This document shows positions 18,081 to 26,971 of a stretch of 60,551 nucleotides of DNA, in pieces. The notes beneath the pieces were generated by a model, which was not told where the DNA came from, searched no databases, and was given only the letters and a program-made list of their open reading frames with translations. Within the stretch, counting starts at the first letter, position 1. Each line of letters begins with the position of its first letter. Location of the stretch: NCBI GenBank assembly GCA_016789605.1, contig JAEUQO010000433.1, forward strand, positions 1 through 60,551, in the 5' to 3' direction. A program made the position numbers and the translations under genes. Source of the stretch: Acidobacteriota bacterium (GTDB taxonomy: Bacteria > Acidobacteriota > Blastocatellia > RBC074).

Positions 18081-21000
18081 CTACTGGCAGGAGACCGGTA
18101 ATACCGGAACGATGTACCGCATACCGGTCGTGAAGGTCAGCTTATGCAAGTTGTGGCCCTGGTTAAAGGCGTTCGCACTTGCATTGGCGTTGCTGTTGAA
18201 GTTGATCGCGCAACCGAACAAGCCCTGGTCTGCCGTGCTATAGAACTTGAACCAGGCGCTGCGTCCTGCCGGTACGAATTGATCGAAACGCGGCGTGGTG
18301 CGCGGGAAGTTGTTGTCCACGGTCGCCCGGAACTGGCAGACGCGCGGGTTCACCGTGAAGCTGACACCGTTTTCAGCATCGTCATACATCACACCAAACA
18401 AACTGGTGAGCGAAGACGCAGCCGTCAACAAATCACCGCCAACGCGGTTGATGATGATCATCGTGTCATTGCTGTCAGCACGGCTGGCCACGTTGTCCAG
18501 CGCCAGCGTACGCGGCACCGGCGCATAGCTCACGCCGTCAAAGCGAACTTCCGCGGTCGCCCCCTGGCAAGCCAGCAAACCTCCCGGCAAGGCCGGAATC
18601 GCTTCGGCACCCAGGTTGGCTTGATGGCCAGTGGCGAACTTCACGTATTCATCACCGATCAGGTAATTGAAGTTCGTCGGGCATCCGTCACGGTCAACAG
18701 CAATCGCCACCAAATATCCCGTCGTCCCCGGATCGAGGTCTGAAGTCAGGAAGGTGACGGTTTGATTCGGCGTCAAACAGACAAACGCATCGGCCACCGA
18801 GCACGTGGTGCCATCCACAAAGAACAAGTGGACGAACGACGAGCGTGCCGGTTCGATGTTGGTCATACTGATGCGCGTATTTTGGCGAATCGGGTCAGTC
18901 CCCGAGGTGTAAACCGGATAGAACAGCACAGAACCGGCTTTTTGATCGCTGGGCGGCGCAGGGCCGTCACCCGGCGCAAACGGCGGAATCGGCGTGCCCG
19001 GACCAACCGCCGGACAATTTGCCGTCAGACACGCTTGCACAGGCGTCAGGCCAACCACTCCGAAATTCCCTGTGGTTACGGCGCAAAGCTGTGTGCCATT
19101 GGGCACATCGCCGATTTGCGCGTTGTAGGAAATGTTCAGCGTTCCGCCCGCCGGAAGCGTCCCCGTCCAGCTAATCGTTGCGGCATTCACGACCGTGCAG
19201 GTGCCGACATTCGACGAGCAACCGCCGGGCAGCGCCAGCAAACCAGCCGGCAAGGCCGTCGTCACCGTTCCCGAGATCGGCGAAGCGGTCGGGTTAGTCG
19301 CGGCGATGGAACCAGCCACCAAATTGCCCGGGCCGGTGCAAACCGCCGGATCGGTCAATTTCACAACCGGCGTGATCTTCACGCAGCATTGCACATCGCC
19401 GAAGACCTGAACGTTATCCACACGCCAGCCCGGACGACCGACCGTGCTGTCTGACCCCATGCGCCACCGGAAGATGACAGTCTTGTTTTGCAAGGCCGCG
19501 CCAAATTGCACGGTGGTGGTGATGTATTGTCCGATCAGCGAGCTCGAACCGCCGGTGGTGAATCCTGTCCAAGCCGGACGACCCAAGATCGGGCTTTGGA
19601 ACGTCCCGTCGGTGCTGATCGTGCCAGTGTAACCGCCGGTCACAAACGTACCGCCGACGCTCGCATTCGTGACGTCAACAAATGCGCCGCCATTGACCGA
19701 CGCTTCGAGCACGCCGCCGTCAAATCCGCTTTCCAGCGAAAACGCGTGCCGGAAGGTCAACTGCGCCGAAGCGCTGCTGATATTGATGGCCGGCGAATCC
19801 AGACGCTTGTCGCTGACAGTAGACGGGTTATCCACAAACACTGCGTTCGGCGCGCTGTCTGGCGAAGCCGTCGAGCTGACCCACAACGGAGCTGCGCCCG
19901 AGGCATTCGCGGCTATCCAGCCGCTGGGCAAGGCCGGTACCGTCACGCTGTCGAAGTTTTGCGAGAAAGTGAGTGTTGGCGTACCACTGCCAAACACTTG
20001 CGAAACGTTGGTTGCCGGGTTGTTGCCATCCTGGATGGCGAATGTCGTGGTGACATTCGTACCGCAGGGTTTGCTGGGATCAGCACGGAAGGTGAACGTA
20101 CGGCAAACAGCGGCCGCATTCGGAGCCAACACGCCATAGCTTTGCGAGCTGCTCGGCGAAGTCACGCCACCCGTAGCCAACAGACCGGCAGTCACGTTGC
20201 CGGTGCTGGCCGTGCCCAGGTTATTCAGGCACAGGCTGATCGTGATGTTTTCGCCGGGATCCACTTTGCCATCAAGGGCGCAATCTTCCGCCGTCACCGC
20301 GATGGTGCTGTTGATCACCGGGATGTTGGCCTGGGCTGCGTTATAGATAACCAGCGCGAAATCCTGATCGAGCGTGCCGCCCGAATTCGGCACACCGTCG
20401 CCCGCAATGTTGGTCGCTTTGACCGTCACCACGAAGCTGCCGCTGGTGCCCGCCGGCAACACGATGCTTTCCGTGTTGTTGCGCGAATCAGCCGTGCCGC
20501 CCGTCGTCGAGAATTGACCGGTAAACACGTTGCCTTTGTACGTTTGTCCGTTGACCGTAACTTCCAGGTCGAGGTTGTTCACGAAGGCATTGCCTGACGT
20601 CGGACCAGGAACGTCCGTCCAGGAAAGCGTGATGCGGAAGGGTTTGCTGGTGTCAGAAACCGTACCAACGAAAACGCGCTGTTGCCCCGTCGCCGTGAAT
20701 GTGTCAGCCGACACCTGATCGCGCAGAATCGTGGGCGTGTTGAAATGATCGAACAGGTTGTTCAGGTTCATCAACCCCATTCCCTGATTGTTCGAGAAGA
20801 GGTTGTCGTTCGCGCCCGTGCCCGTCATATAGCGCGCCGAGTTGAGCAACGTGGCTTTGGTCATCGCCGGGCTGGGCGGGGTGAGCGAAGCATTGATAAA
20901 GCGCTGACGAATCAATGCCGCCGCGCCAGCGATTGCCGGCGTAGAGTGGCTGGTACCGCTCGACGCCGTGTAGAACTGCTGTCCGCCCGTCGGCCAGAAA

Positions 21001-22991
21001 TTGCTGACGCCAGGACCGGCGCAAACACCGCCTGCATTGAAGCAAGCGCCTGCGACACCATTGCCCGTGGCAACGGCACTGGCCTGGAAGACACCGCCGG
21101 AAACGTGCGTGCCCGGCGCTACCAGATCGGGCTTGATGCGACCGTCGTCGCAAGGACCACGGCTGGAAAATCCGATGATGTCATTCAAGCTGTCAGCGCC
21201 AGTATCAGACGTGCCGCACTGATCTGCTGCGCCGAACGGATGGACGTTTTCCGAAGCGCCCGCCGTGATGACGTTCTTGCCCGTACCGGGGCTGCCCACG
21301 GTGTTCGCGCCAGAACCGTCGTTACCAGCGGCAAACAGGATAACCATTTCCTGGTTACCAGCCGCTGTGAAAGGCGCGCCTGTCGGTTGGGCGTCGCGCA
21401 CCAGGAAGTCATACGCTTGCGAATCGCTGTTGTACGCGCCACCGACGCTCGCGCCCCAGCTGTTGGTGCTGATGCGTGCGCCATCGTTATACGCCTTGGA
21501 TTCGATGCTCGGATAAGACGGGAAAGTGAAGCTGTTGGGATCGAAAATGACCGTCGAGCCGACTTTGACAAAAGGCGCCACACCCAGGCCGTAACGGAAC
21601 CCGCTGGCGTCCATGTGAGGAGCCGCGCCGAAGTTCACGCCACCCAGCGTGCCGTTGGGCACGAATCCTGCCACAATGTGCGCATTGATGTTGCCGTGGC
21701 CATCGCAGCCTTGCAGCGTGCTGCCACCGTTCGGCGTACCTTCCAAGCGGTTGTAGATCACGCGGCTGGCTGCCGAAATGTCACCACCCAAACGCAGGGC
21801 AAAGTGATTGACGTTCGTCGTGGCGTTGTCAATGCCGCTGTCTGTCACGTTCACGGCAAAGTTGGACGTGGTGAATTGGCCTTGCGTGAAGCCTTGCGTG
21901 CCCAGGTAATTCAGGTAGTTGGTCGCCGTCGGCACGTTGCCAGAAATATTGCCGGCAACAATGTTGTTTTGCCGTTCGTCAAATTTGCGCGGCACTTTGT
22001 ACGGCGAAATGAAAACGATGTCAGGGCTGTCACTGAGCGATTTGGCAAAACTGTCAGACGACAGGTTGGTCGGCAACTTGACCGTTACGTTGACGAAGCG
22101 CGCGATCTCATACTGGCGCGCCAGCGATTGCGAACCAGCCAATTGCGTCACGCGTTGCAAGGTTGCGGCGTTGGTCGAAGTGTCCTTGATCAACTGCACC
22201 TGCACATAGCTGGCTTCTTGTTGCGCCTCAGCCGCTTTGACGGCAGCGGGGCCAAACGCCCTGGCCGCGGCTTTTTCCTTGGCATTCAAAGCTTTCTCAA
22301 CCGCAAATTGCGGGTCTTCTTTGAATTCCGAGCGATAGTCGCCATCCCATTGCACAAAGCTGGATTCGCGCGCCCAGTTTTGCAACCGGGAGAGCGTGTC
22401 AGCATCGCCATACACCAGGTAGGCGTTGTTGGGAATGTAGTTGACGATTTCGACGCCGGTATTGAGCATCGAACCGTACCATTCCGGTTTGATTGGACCG
22501 GCGAATTGCACCAGCCACATCCCCTTGCTGGATGTCTTGGCGCTCTTGCGGGCGCGTTGCCCGCGCAATGCCTTGACTTCCGCACTGGTGGTGTCCAGCG
22601 GGCGGGCGTGCAACAAAATCAGATTGTTGTCGTCACGCAATTCAACCTGCGCGCTGGGCGCCAGCGATTGCGCCATAGCCGTATCGGCTTCCATCAACTT
22701 ATAAGAGCCATAATCCGCGATGACACGCGCGCCTCGCGTCTGCAATTCCAACGCCAGCATCTGGTCCTGCACGTGAAGCTTGTGCTGGTTACCGCGGCTG
22801 CGATACCCCAATTCCCAGGGAGCTTTGGGGGCGGGATTCACCGTTGCCGCAAACGGGGTTTTGGCTGCTTCCGAAGTTGTTCCTCGATAAAACGTCGGTA
22901 GCACCAAGGCTGCGAGCAGCAGCAACGTTACCCCAATGAGTTGTTTTCCCATCAGGCGTCTCGTGTGTGTATGTTTGTGCGAGGTTCGCAT
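18081..22991 (-). CDS. exported S8 (subtilisin-like) protease with shared C-terminal module (member C, 1636 aa)
   Basis: A secreted subtilase. The leader (MRTSHKHTHTRR then a hydrophobic segment, about 15-33) matches that of the 1081-residue neighbour. A propeptide-like region runs to about residue 370. The peptidase domain shows Asp about 384 (VTDSGID), a variant histidine segment about 430-440 (GCDGHGNINAHIVAG), oxyanion Asn about 557 (AAGNDGSG) and nucleophile Ser about 681 (SGTSHSTPAIAG). Behind it are a PPC-like piece, a CARDB-like domain (KVDPGENITISLCLNN), a MAM-like sandwich (FSQNFDSVTVPALPSGW), an Ig-like stretch (TDPAVCTGPGN) and the 284-residue shared module (DNA 18084-18935). It probably degrades or processes extracellular protein. 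AGGAGG precedes the ATG. The next gene downstream begins 203 bp away. Confidence 0.9.
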   Translation of the reverse strand: MRTSHKHTHTRRLMGKQLIGVTLLLLAALVLPTFYRGTTSEAAKTPFAATVNPAPKAPWELGYRSRGNQHKLHVQDQMLALELQTRGARVIADYGSYKLMEADTAMAQSLAPSAQVELRDDNNLILLHARPLDTTSAEVKALRGQRARKSAKTSSKGMWLVQFAGPIKPEWYGSMLNTGVEIVNYIPNNAYLVYGDADTLSRLQNWARESSFVQWDGDYRSEFKEDPQFAVEKALNAKEKAAARAFGPAAVKAAEAQQEASYVQVQLIKDTSTNAATLQRVTQLAGSQSLARQYEIARFVNVTVKLPTNLSSDSFAKSLSDSPDIVFISPYKVPRKFDERQNNIVAGNISGNVPTATNYLNYLGTQGFTQGQFTTSNFAVNVTDSGIDNATTNVNHFALRLGGDISAASRVIYNRLEGTPNGGSTLQGCDGHGNINAHIVAGFVPNGTLGGVNFGAAPHMDASGFRYGLGVAPFVKVGSTVIFDPNSFTFPSYPSIESKAYNDGARISTNSWGASVGGAYNSDSQAYDFLVRDAQPTGAPFTAAGNQEMVILFAAGNDGSGANTVGSPGTGKNVITAGASENVHPFGAADQCGTSDTGADSLNDIIGFSSRGPCDDGRIKPDLVAPGTHVSGGVFQASAVATGNGVAGACFNAGGVCAGPGVSNFWPTGGQQFYTASSGTSHSTPAIAGAAALIRQRFINASLTPPSPAMTKATLLNSARYMTGTGANDNLFSNNQGMGLMNLNNLFDHFNTPTILRDQVSADTFTATGQQRVFVGTVSDTSKPFRITLSWTDVPGPTSGNAFVNNLDLEVTVNGQTYKGNVFTGQFSTTGGTADSRNNTESIVLPAGTSGSFVVTVKATNIAGDGVPNSGGTLDQDFALVIYNAAQANIPVINSTIAVTAEDCALDGKVDPGENITISLCLNNLGTASTGNVTAGLLATGGVTSPSSSQSYGVLAPNAAAVCRTFTFRADPSKPCGTNVTTTFAIQDGNNPATNVSQVFGSGTPTLTFSQNFDSVTVPALPSGWIAANASGAAPLWVSSTASPDSAPNAVFVDNPSTVSDKRLDSPAINISSASAQLTFRHAFSLESGFDGGVLEASVNGGAFVDVTNASVGGTFVTGGYTGTISTDGTFQSPILGRPAWTGFTTGGSSSLIGQYITTTVQFGAALQNKTVIFRWRMGSDSTVGRPGWRVDNVQVFGDVQCCVKITPVVKLTDPAVCTGPGNLVAGSIAATNPTASPISGTVTTALPAGLLALPGGCSSNVGTCTVVNAATISWTGTLPAGGTLNISYNAQIGDVPNGTQLCAVTTGNFGVVGLTPVQACLTANCPAVGPGTPIPPFAPGDGPAPPSDQKAGSVLFYPVYTSGTDPIRQNTRISMTNIEPARSSFVHLFFVDGTTCSVADAFVCLTPNQTVTFLTSDLDPGTTGYLVAIAVDRDGCPTNFNYLIGDEYVKFATGHQANLGAEAIPALPGGLLACQGATAEVRFDGVSYAPVPRTLALDNVASRADSNDTMIIINRVGGDLLTAASSLTSLFGVMYDDAENGVSFTVNPRVCQFRATVDNNFPRTTPRFDQFVPAGRSAWFKFYSTADQGLFGCAINFNSNANASANAFNQGHNLHKLTFTTGMRYIVPVLPVSCQ

Positions 22992-23900
22992 GTTATGTCC
23001 TCCTGGATCAGGATAGGTTGTTCGTAGGGAAACGCTAGCAACATCGGAAATCGGCCAAAATCAGCTCAATCGACTCGATTTATAGAAGGGGCTCCACGAC
23101 AAACACCTGAGGGAACCCGTCAAAAGCAGGCCGCTGTGGATCAACCCGCCAAACAGCGCCGACGTCAGTAGCAAAACCACAATGCAAAAAACAAAAGTGC
23201 TGGCTTCTTTAGAGGGGTAAGGGTGACCTGCCTATCTGGGAGCCAGAACCGCAAATAAAGACAATGACAGCTTTTCACCAAGCCGCCGCCAGTCACCTGT
23301 TATTCTTTTTTGAAAGTGTTGATGGTTGAAAATTGATTGTGCTGCACCGGAAACGAATCGTACTTTTCGCAGCAATTTCAGCGCACAGGCGTTCCGTTCG
23401 ATATACGTATCTGATCGCGAGCAAATGGAATCGCTCACAAGAACACCTGCTGATAACGTGAGGACCGTTTGGGGCAGCAATATAGTCGTCAGCGTAACGA
23501 TGCTTGTGCGTATGTACCAGTGATTGTTTTTCAGTGCCGGAGACCGCAGACCGCTTGCGGCGTAGTGTGTTAATAAAGCTTTTTGCTGTTTTTCCGCTCC
23601 CTCTGAAGAGGCGCTTTTTGTGAGGCAGCCTCGATTCAGAACATCACGCAGCATTGAGGAAAGCTTAATTAACGCGGCGGAGTCTACTCCAAAGTTGTTG
23701 ACGCGGTCAATCAAGTAGTTGAAATAACAACGAGAAGCGCCGTAATTTTTCGCACTTTCCAACGACGGTCTTGCCCGGCCTCAACACAGCAGCTATGCTA
23801 ACCCGGCCTAAAAAAAGGCGCGGCGGACGTTTCGGCAAATGTAGTTTTATGCTTTTCATTGCCCAAACCGCTGTTCGACACGAAAAAGGACATCGCAATC
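22992..23900. other. 909-bp gap, no supported gene
   Basis: The gap between the divergent S8 protease and thioredoxin genes. A 176-codon frame exists on the minus strand (23232-23762), but it has no ribosome site, no recognisable domain and a composition unlike the neighbours, so I do not call it. The sequence is visibly richer in A and T than the flanks. A candidate promoter for the thioredoxin gene is at 23771-23799. The right end contains a short GGCCT/AAGGC hairpin around 23806-23820. Confidence 0.5.
23771..23799 (+). promoter_or_regulatory. candidate promoter of the thioredoxin gene
   Basis: TTGCCC (23771-23776) and TATGCT (23794-23799) are 17 bp apart and would give a leader of about 95 bases before the ATG at 23901. 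Both hexamers are imperfect. Confidence 0.3.
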
Positions 23901-24566
23901 ATGGCTTCGCAAAATTCTTCCCCGCAAAAACAGTCTTCGTGGACGCTGACCCGCATCGGGTTGCTCGGTTCCGCTTTGTTGCTGATCGCCGCAGTGGCGT
24001 CAGCTATATATAAGAAGAATGAACCAGCGCCAGCCCCCTCCGTCGTACCAAACAGACCGGCAATGCCCAACAATGCGGCAGCCACTGCGCGTCCGCCACA
24101 ACCGTCGCCGGCCAATCCTGTTGCCTTGCCTACGACCGTGATGGAAACCAGCATCAACCTGCTGGATGGGAAAGCCAAGAAACTGACCGACTATGCGGGC
24201 AAAGTCGTGATTGTGGATTTGTGGGCGACTTGGTGCGGGCCTTGTCGGCAAGAAATTCCGCACTTGATTGAAATGGCCAGAGATTACAAAAGCAAAGGCG
24301 TCGAAGTCATTGGGTTGACCACGGAAAATCCGCAAACCGACGCCGAAGACGTCAAGAAATTCACCAAGGAATTCAAGATCACCTATCCTGTCGGCTGGGC
24401 CAATCCACAAATGCAGGTCGGGCTGATGAGCGGGCGCAACGTCATTCCGCAGACGTTGATCCTGGGACGCGACGGCAAGGTGCGCAACCATTTCGTCGGC
24501 TTTAGCGCTCCGATCAGCGTGCCGCAAATGAAAGCCGCGCTCGACGAAGCAATCGCTGCCAGCTAA
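23901..24566 (+). CDS. membrane-anchored TlpA-like thiol-disulfide oxidoreductase
   Basis: A 221-residue thioredoxin-fold protein of the TlpA/ResA kind. An N-terminal membrane anchor (about 17-36) and a Pro/Ala-rich linker place the domain outside the cytoplasmic membrane. The active site is WATWCGPCRQEIP with Cys112 and Cys115, and the cis-proline region is NVIPQTLIL. Such proteins reduce disulfides in the periplasm, often for cytochrome c assembly, which fits the octaheme cytochrome gene about 0.5 kb downstream on the other strand. I chose the ATG at 23901 (AAAGGA about ten bases upstream) over an upstream in-frame start at 23859. Confidence 0.9.
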   Translation: MASQNSSPQKQSSWTLTRIGLLGSALLLIAAVASAIYKKNEPAPAPSVVPNRPAMPNNAAATARPPQPSPANPVALPTTVMETSINLLDGKAKKLTDYAGKVVIVDLWATWCGPCRQEIPHLIEMARDYKSKGVEVIGLTTENPQTDAEDVKKFTKEFKITYPVGWANPQMQVGLMSGRNVIPQTLILGRDGKVRNHFVGFSAPISVPQMKAALDEAIAAS

Positions 24567-24590
24567 GCCCGACAACTCACCGCAAATCGG

Positions 24591-24625
24591 AAAAGGCGGC
24601 CATTCTCGGCTGCCTTTTCTATTTT
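24591..24625 (+). terminator. rho-independent terminator of the thioredoxin gene
   Basis: AAAAGGCGGC (24591-24600) pairs with GCTGCCTTTT (24609-24618) with one mismatch, followed by CTATTTTT. It lies 24 bp after the stop, and its right arm abuts the stop codon of the convergent membrane-protein gene. Confidence 0.75.
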
Positions 24626-25107
24626 TCCCGCACTCGCAGCGCCAACGCGACCGCACCAAAAATCACCAGCAACGCGCCGAGCGGCGCCAGCACAATGGCC
24701 CAGCCTGGATCGCCTTCCGGGTGCCACATGCCCGCCAGCAAAAACCCCAACGGCATCAAGACCGTTCCAATGCGCAGGGCTAATTCTGCCGCGCGCGGCA
24801 AAATACCAAAGCGGTCGCTGCACCAGGCGGCAAGCAGCAACAACACTCCAAACAGAGTTCCGTGCGCATGCGCCAAGCGAAACAACTCGCGCCGTTGTGT
24901 ATCTTGCAAATAGGCTGGCGCGCGATATGCGATCAAACCTTCGAGCAACAATCCCAGCGTCATCCAGAGGGCAATGCCGACCCAGCCTTGCGCCGCCAAA
25001 CGGCTCGCGCCGGACGCGACACTCGCTGTCAGTTCGTTGCTTTGCGAAGCGCTTGTGGTTTCGGCGCGCGCCGGTTCTTTCTGTCCTTTTGCCATTGCCT
25101 TATTCAC
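24619..25107 (-). CDS. four-helix membrane protein, unknown function
   Basis: A 162-residue protein with a polar N-terminal 35 residues and about four membrane segments (GWVGIALWMTLGLLLEGLIAY, HGTLFGVLLLLAAWC, ALRIGTVLMPLGFLLAGMW, WAIVLAPLGALLVIFGAVAL). I do not recognise the family. The HAHGTLFG segment on a helix might bind heme or metal. The likely start is GTG at 25107, which overlaps the stop of the octaheme cytochrome gene and has AGAGG upstream; an ATG at 25095 is the alternative. The overlap implies translational coupling, so the protein probably works with that cytochrome, perhaps as its membrane partner (inference). Confidence 0.75.
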   Translation of the reverse strand: MNKAMAKGQKEPARAETTSASQSNELTASVASGASRLAAQGWVGIALWMTLGLLLEGLIAYRAPAYLQDTQRRELFRLAHAHGTLFGVLLLLAAWCSDRFGILPRAAELALRIGTVLMPLGFLLAGMWHPEGDPGWAIVLAPLGALLVIFGAVALALRVREK

Positions 25108-26869
25108 CGACCTCTATGTCTACGTTGACGCGGCGTGCGCGCCATTGCCCGGCCAACTCCGTAATGGCCTGTCGCGTGCTCGGATACAAACTCCACCAAC
25201 GTTCATACGCAGTCTGCCGCACGCTCGCCGTTCCCAGGTAATCCGGCTTGGGCAATCGTTTTTCGCTGGCTGCCAACCCATTGGCGGCAAAAAATCGCAC
25301 GATCGGGTAATTGTCGCTCAAGGCCTCACTCAGCCAGGGATTCGCCCATTGCGCATCGAATTGCGCAGGCCCGCCACCGCCCAATGCTTCTGCGGCCAAG
25401 GCGCGCGTCAAAGCATCACCGGCAAACAGTGCGCGCGGCCCTTCCGGTTGGTTGAATTGCTCATCCGTGCTCACCGCCGTGTGCGCAAATCGCTGCGGCC
25501 ATAACCGCTTGCTTTCGGCAATCGCCCAGTTGACCGACTTGTCGAGATGGCACTGGCTGCACGCGTTCGGCACCGCCTGTGTTGCGGTCAAAGACGCATC
25601 CGGCACGGTGATTTCGTGTGTGGGATGTACGCTCATCACGCCATACACAACGCGCGGCATGTGGCAGTTGTAACAGCGGCTGCCAGTCGAATCCGGTTTG
25701 TGTTTGCTGTGCGCAGCGAGCGCGGCGGGCGCTTCGTATTGCTGGTGACACGACAAACAGGCTTTGTCCGTACGGTTTTCCGGTTTGATCATGCCTTTCA
25801 CATCGCCTTCGTGCATGGAATGGCAGGTCAAACAGTTGATGCGGTTGCCCGGCTCGCCCTTGGTAAAACAAGCCGAATGCAACAAGCCTTGATATTCGTA
25901 CGCCGTCAACCGTGGCGCGCCATTGGCCCAAAACCGGTTGGCAAAGGAAAAGTCGCCGATCTTTGTCGCCTGCGTCACGGGACGGTAATACTGCGACAAA
26001 TCTTCGCCCGCGTTGAACGGATCGCCTTTGGTCATCACTTCCTGAATGCGCGCCATCGGTTCCGGCACGCGCTGACCGTGACAATGTCCGCACACCATCA
26101 AGGAACGTTCCGCCGTCAGTTTGCGCGGATTGATGATCTTGCGCTCTTCGTTTTTTGTCAGTCGCCACCACGCGCGCGTGAATGGTGACGAAGCCTCTTC
26201 GGCGTGTGTCGCCGACTGTCCGTGACACGCGCCACACGCGATGCCCAGTTCGGCCACTTCTGTTTCAAATCTGCGCGCCGAAGCGTTCGGCGCTGTTTGC
26301 ATGTGCGGCTGCGCCTTGACGTTGTGGCAGAACACACAGTTCGAATCCCACTGCGTTTGATGCTGAAAGAAGTTTTCGCTATCGGCGTGAAAGAACGAAC
26401 CGTTCAGGCTCATCCAGCGGCGGTTCATCAAATCGTAGGCGACAGGCAAGCGTACATATTGGCCGTCCTGTTTCGTCACATACTGCTGAATGCGACGCGA
26501 GCCGACCGTGCGATCAACGGTGTAAACCTGCTGACGACCATCCGTCATGGTCAGCGTCATCGTGAAGCGTTCGCCTCGCCGTTCCATGCGTGCTTTAACG
26601 CCCAGATATTCGAGCTGATTGTCACGCTCGAAATCTCCTAACACCGTGTCGGGTCGCGCTTCTTGCGTCATGCGACTGTGATGTGTGCGCGCCCACGATG
26701 CAAAATGGTTTTCGTGACAGGCCAGGCACTTTTGCGAATCCAGATAATCGGCATCGGCAAAGCCCTGGCGAATGCCGCGATATTCCGGCTGCGCCGCCCA
26801 CACCAGCGCCGCAACAACGACAACGGCAAATCCCGTCAACACCAACGATTTGAGGACCAACGTTCGCAT
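25100..26869 (-). CDS. octaheme c-type cytochrome
   Basis: A 589-residue exported multiheme cytochrome. After a membrane/signal segment (about 8-26) there are eight CxxCH heme motifs: CLACH 48-52, CVFCH 178-182, CGACH 212-216, CGHCH 260-264, CLTCH 346-350, CLSCH 371-375, CYNCH 399-403 and CSQCH 437-441. The spread and the wide gap between the first two resemble the cytochrome c554 / octaheme family acting in periplasmic electron transfer. After heme 8 comes an Ala/Leu-rich HEAT-like tail of about 140 residues (ALTRALAAEALGG, VRFFAANGLAA). The ATG at 26869 begins the signal; its ribosome site is poor. It is coupled to the membrane protein downstream and divergent from the serpin. Confidence 0.92.
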   Translation of the reverse strand: MRTLVLKSLVLTGFAVVVVAALVWAAQPEYRGIRQGFADADYLDSQKCLACHENHFASWARTHHSRMTQEARPDTVLGDFERDNQLEYLGVKARMERRGERFTMTLTMTDGRQQVYTVDRTVGSRRIQQYVTKQDGQYVRLPVAYDLMNRRWMSLNGSFFHADSENFFQHQTQWDSNCVFCHNVKAQPHMQTAPNASARRFETEVAELGIACGACHGQSATHAEEASSPFTRAWWRLTKNEERKIINPRKLTAERSLMVCGHCHGQRVPEPMARIQEVMTKGDPFNAGEDLSQYYRPVTQATKIGDFSFANRFWANGAPRLTAYEYQGLLHSACFTKGEPGNRINCLTCHSMHEGDVKGMIKPENRTDKACLSCHQQYEAPAALAAHSKHKPDSTGSRCYNCHMPRVVYGVMSVHPTHEITVPDASLTATQAVPNACSQCHLDKSVNWAIAESKRLWPQRFAHTAVSTDEQFNQPEGPRALFAGDALTRALAAEALGGGGPAQFDAQWANPWLSEALSDNYPIVRFFAANGLAASEKRLPKPDYLGTASVRQTAYERWWSLYPSTRQAITELAGQWRARRVNVDIEVGE

Positions 26870-26971
26870 ACGTGATTGTTTGATGAGGAATGAGTCGAAT
26901 GCGGGCAGGAGACTATGCCGCCTTGCCGTGCAAGTCAACGGCGCACTATGCTTGCGCCGGAGGTAAAAAAG

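Noticed and set aside
20682..22901. 739-codon open frame on the plus strand opposite the S8 protease gene
   Set aside because: It is the complement of a clearly coding frame; the Arg/Ala/Val-rich product has no domain and no ribosome site. Similar long antisense frames opposite other GC-rich genes (for example 16162-17538 and 6672-7997) were dropped for the same reason.
23232..23762. 176-codon frame on the minus strand in the gap after the protease gene
   Set aside because: No ribosome site, no recognisable domain, and amino-acid use unlike the neighbours; it would need a database match to be believed.
26337..26352. GTTCGAATCCCAC resembling a tRNA T-arm
   Set aside because: No matching acceptor or anticodon arms around it; it lies inside the octaheme cytochrome gene.
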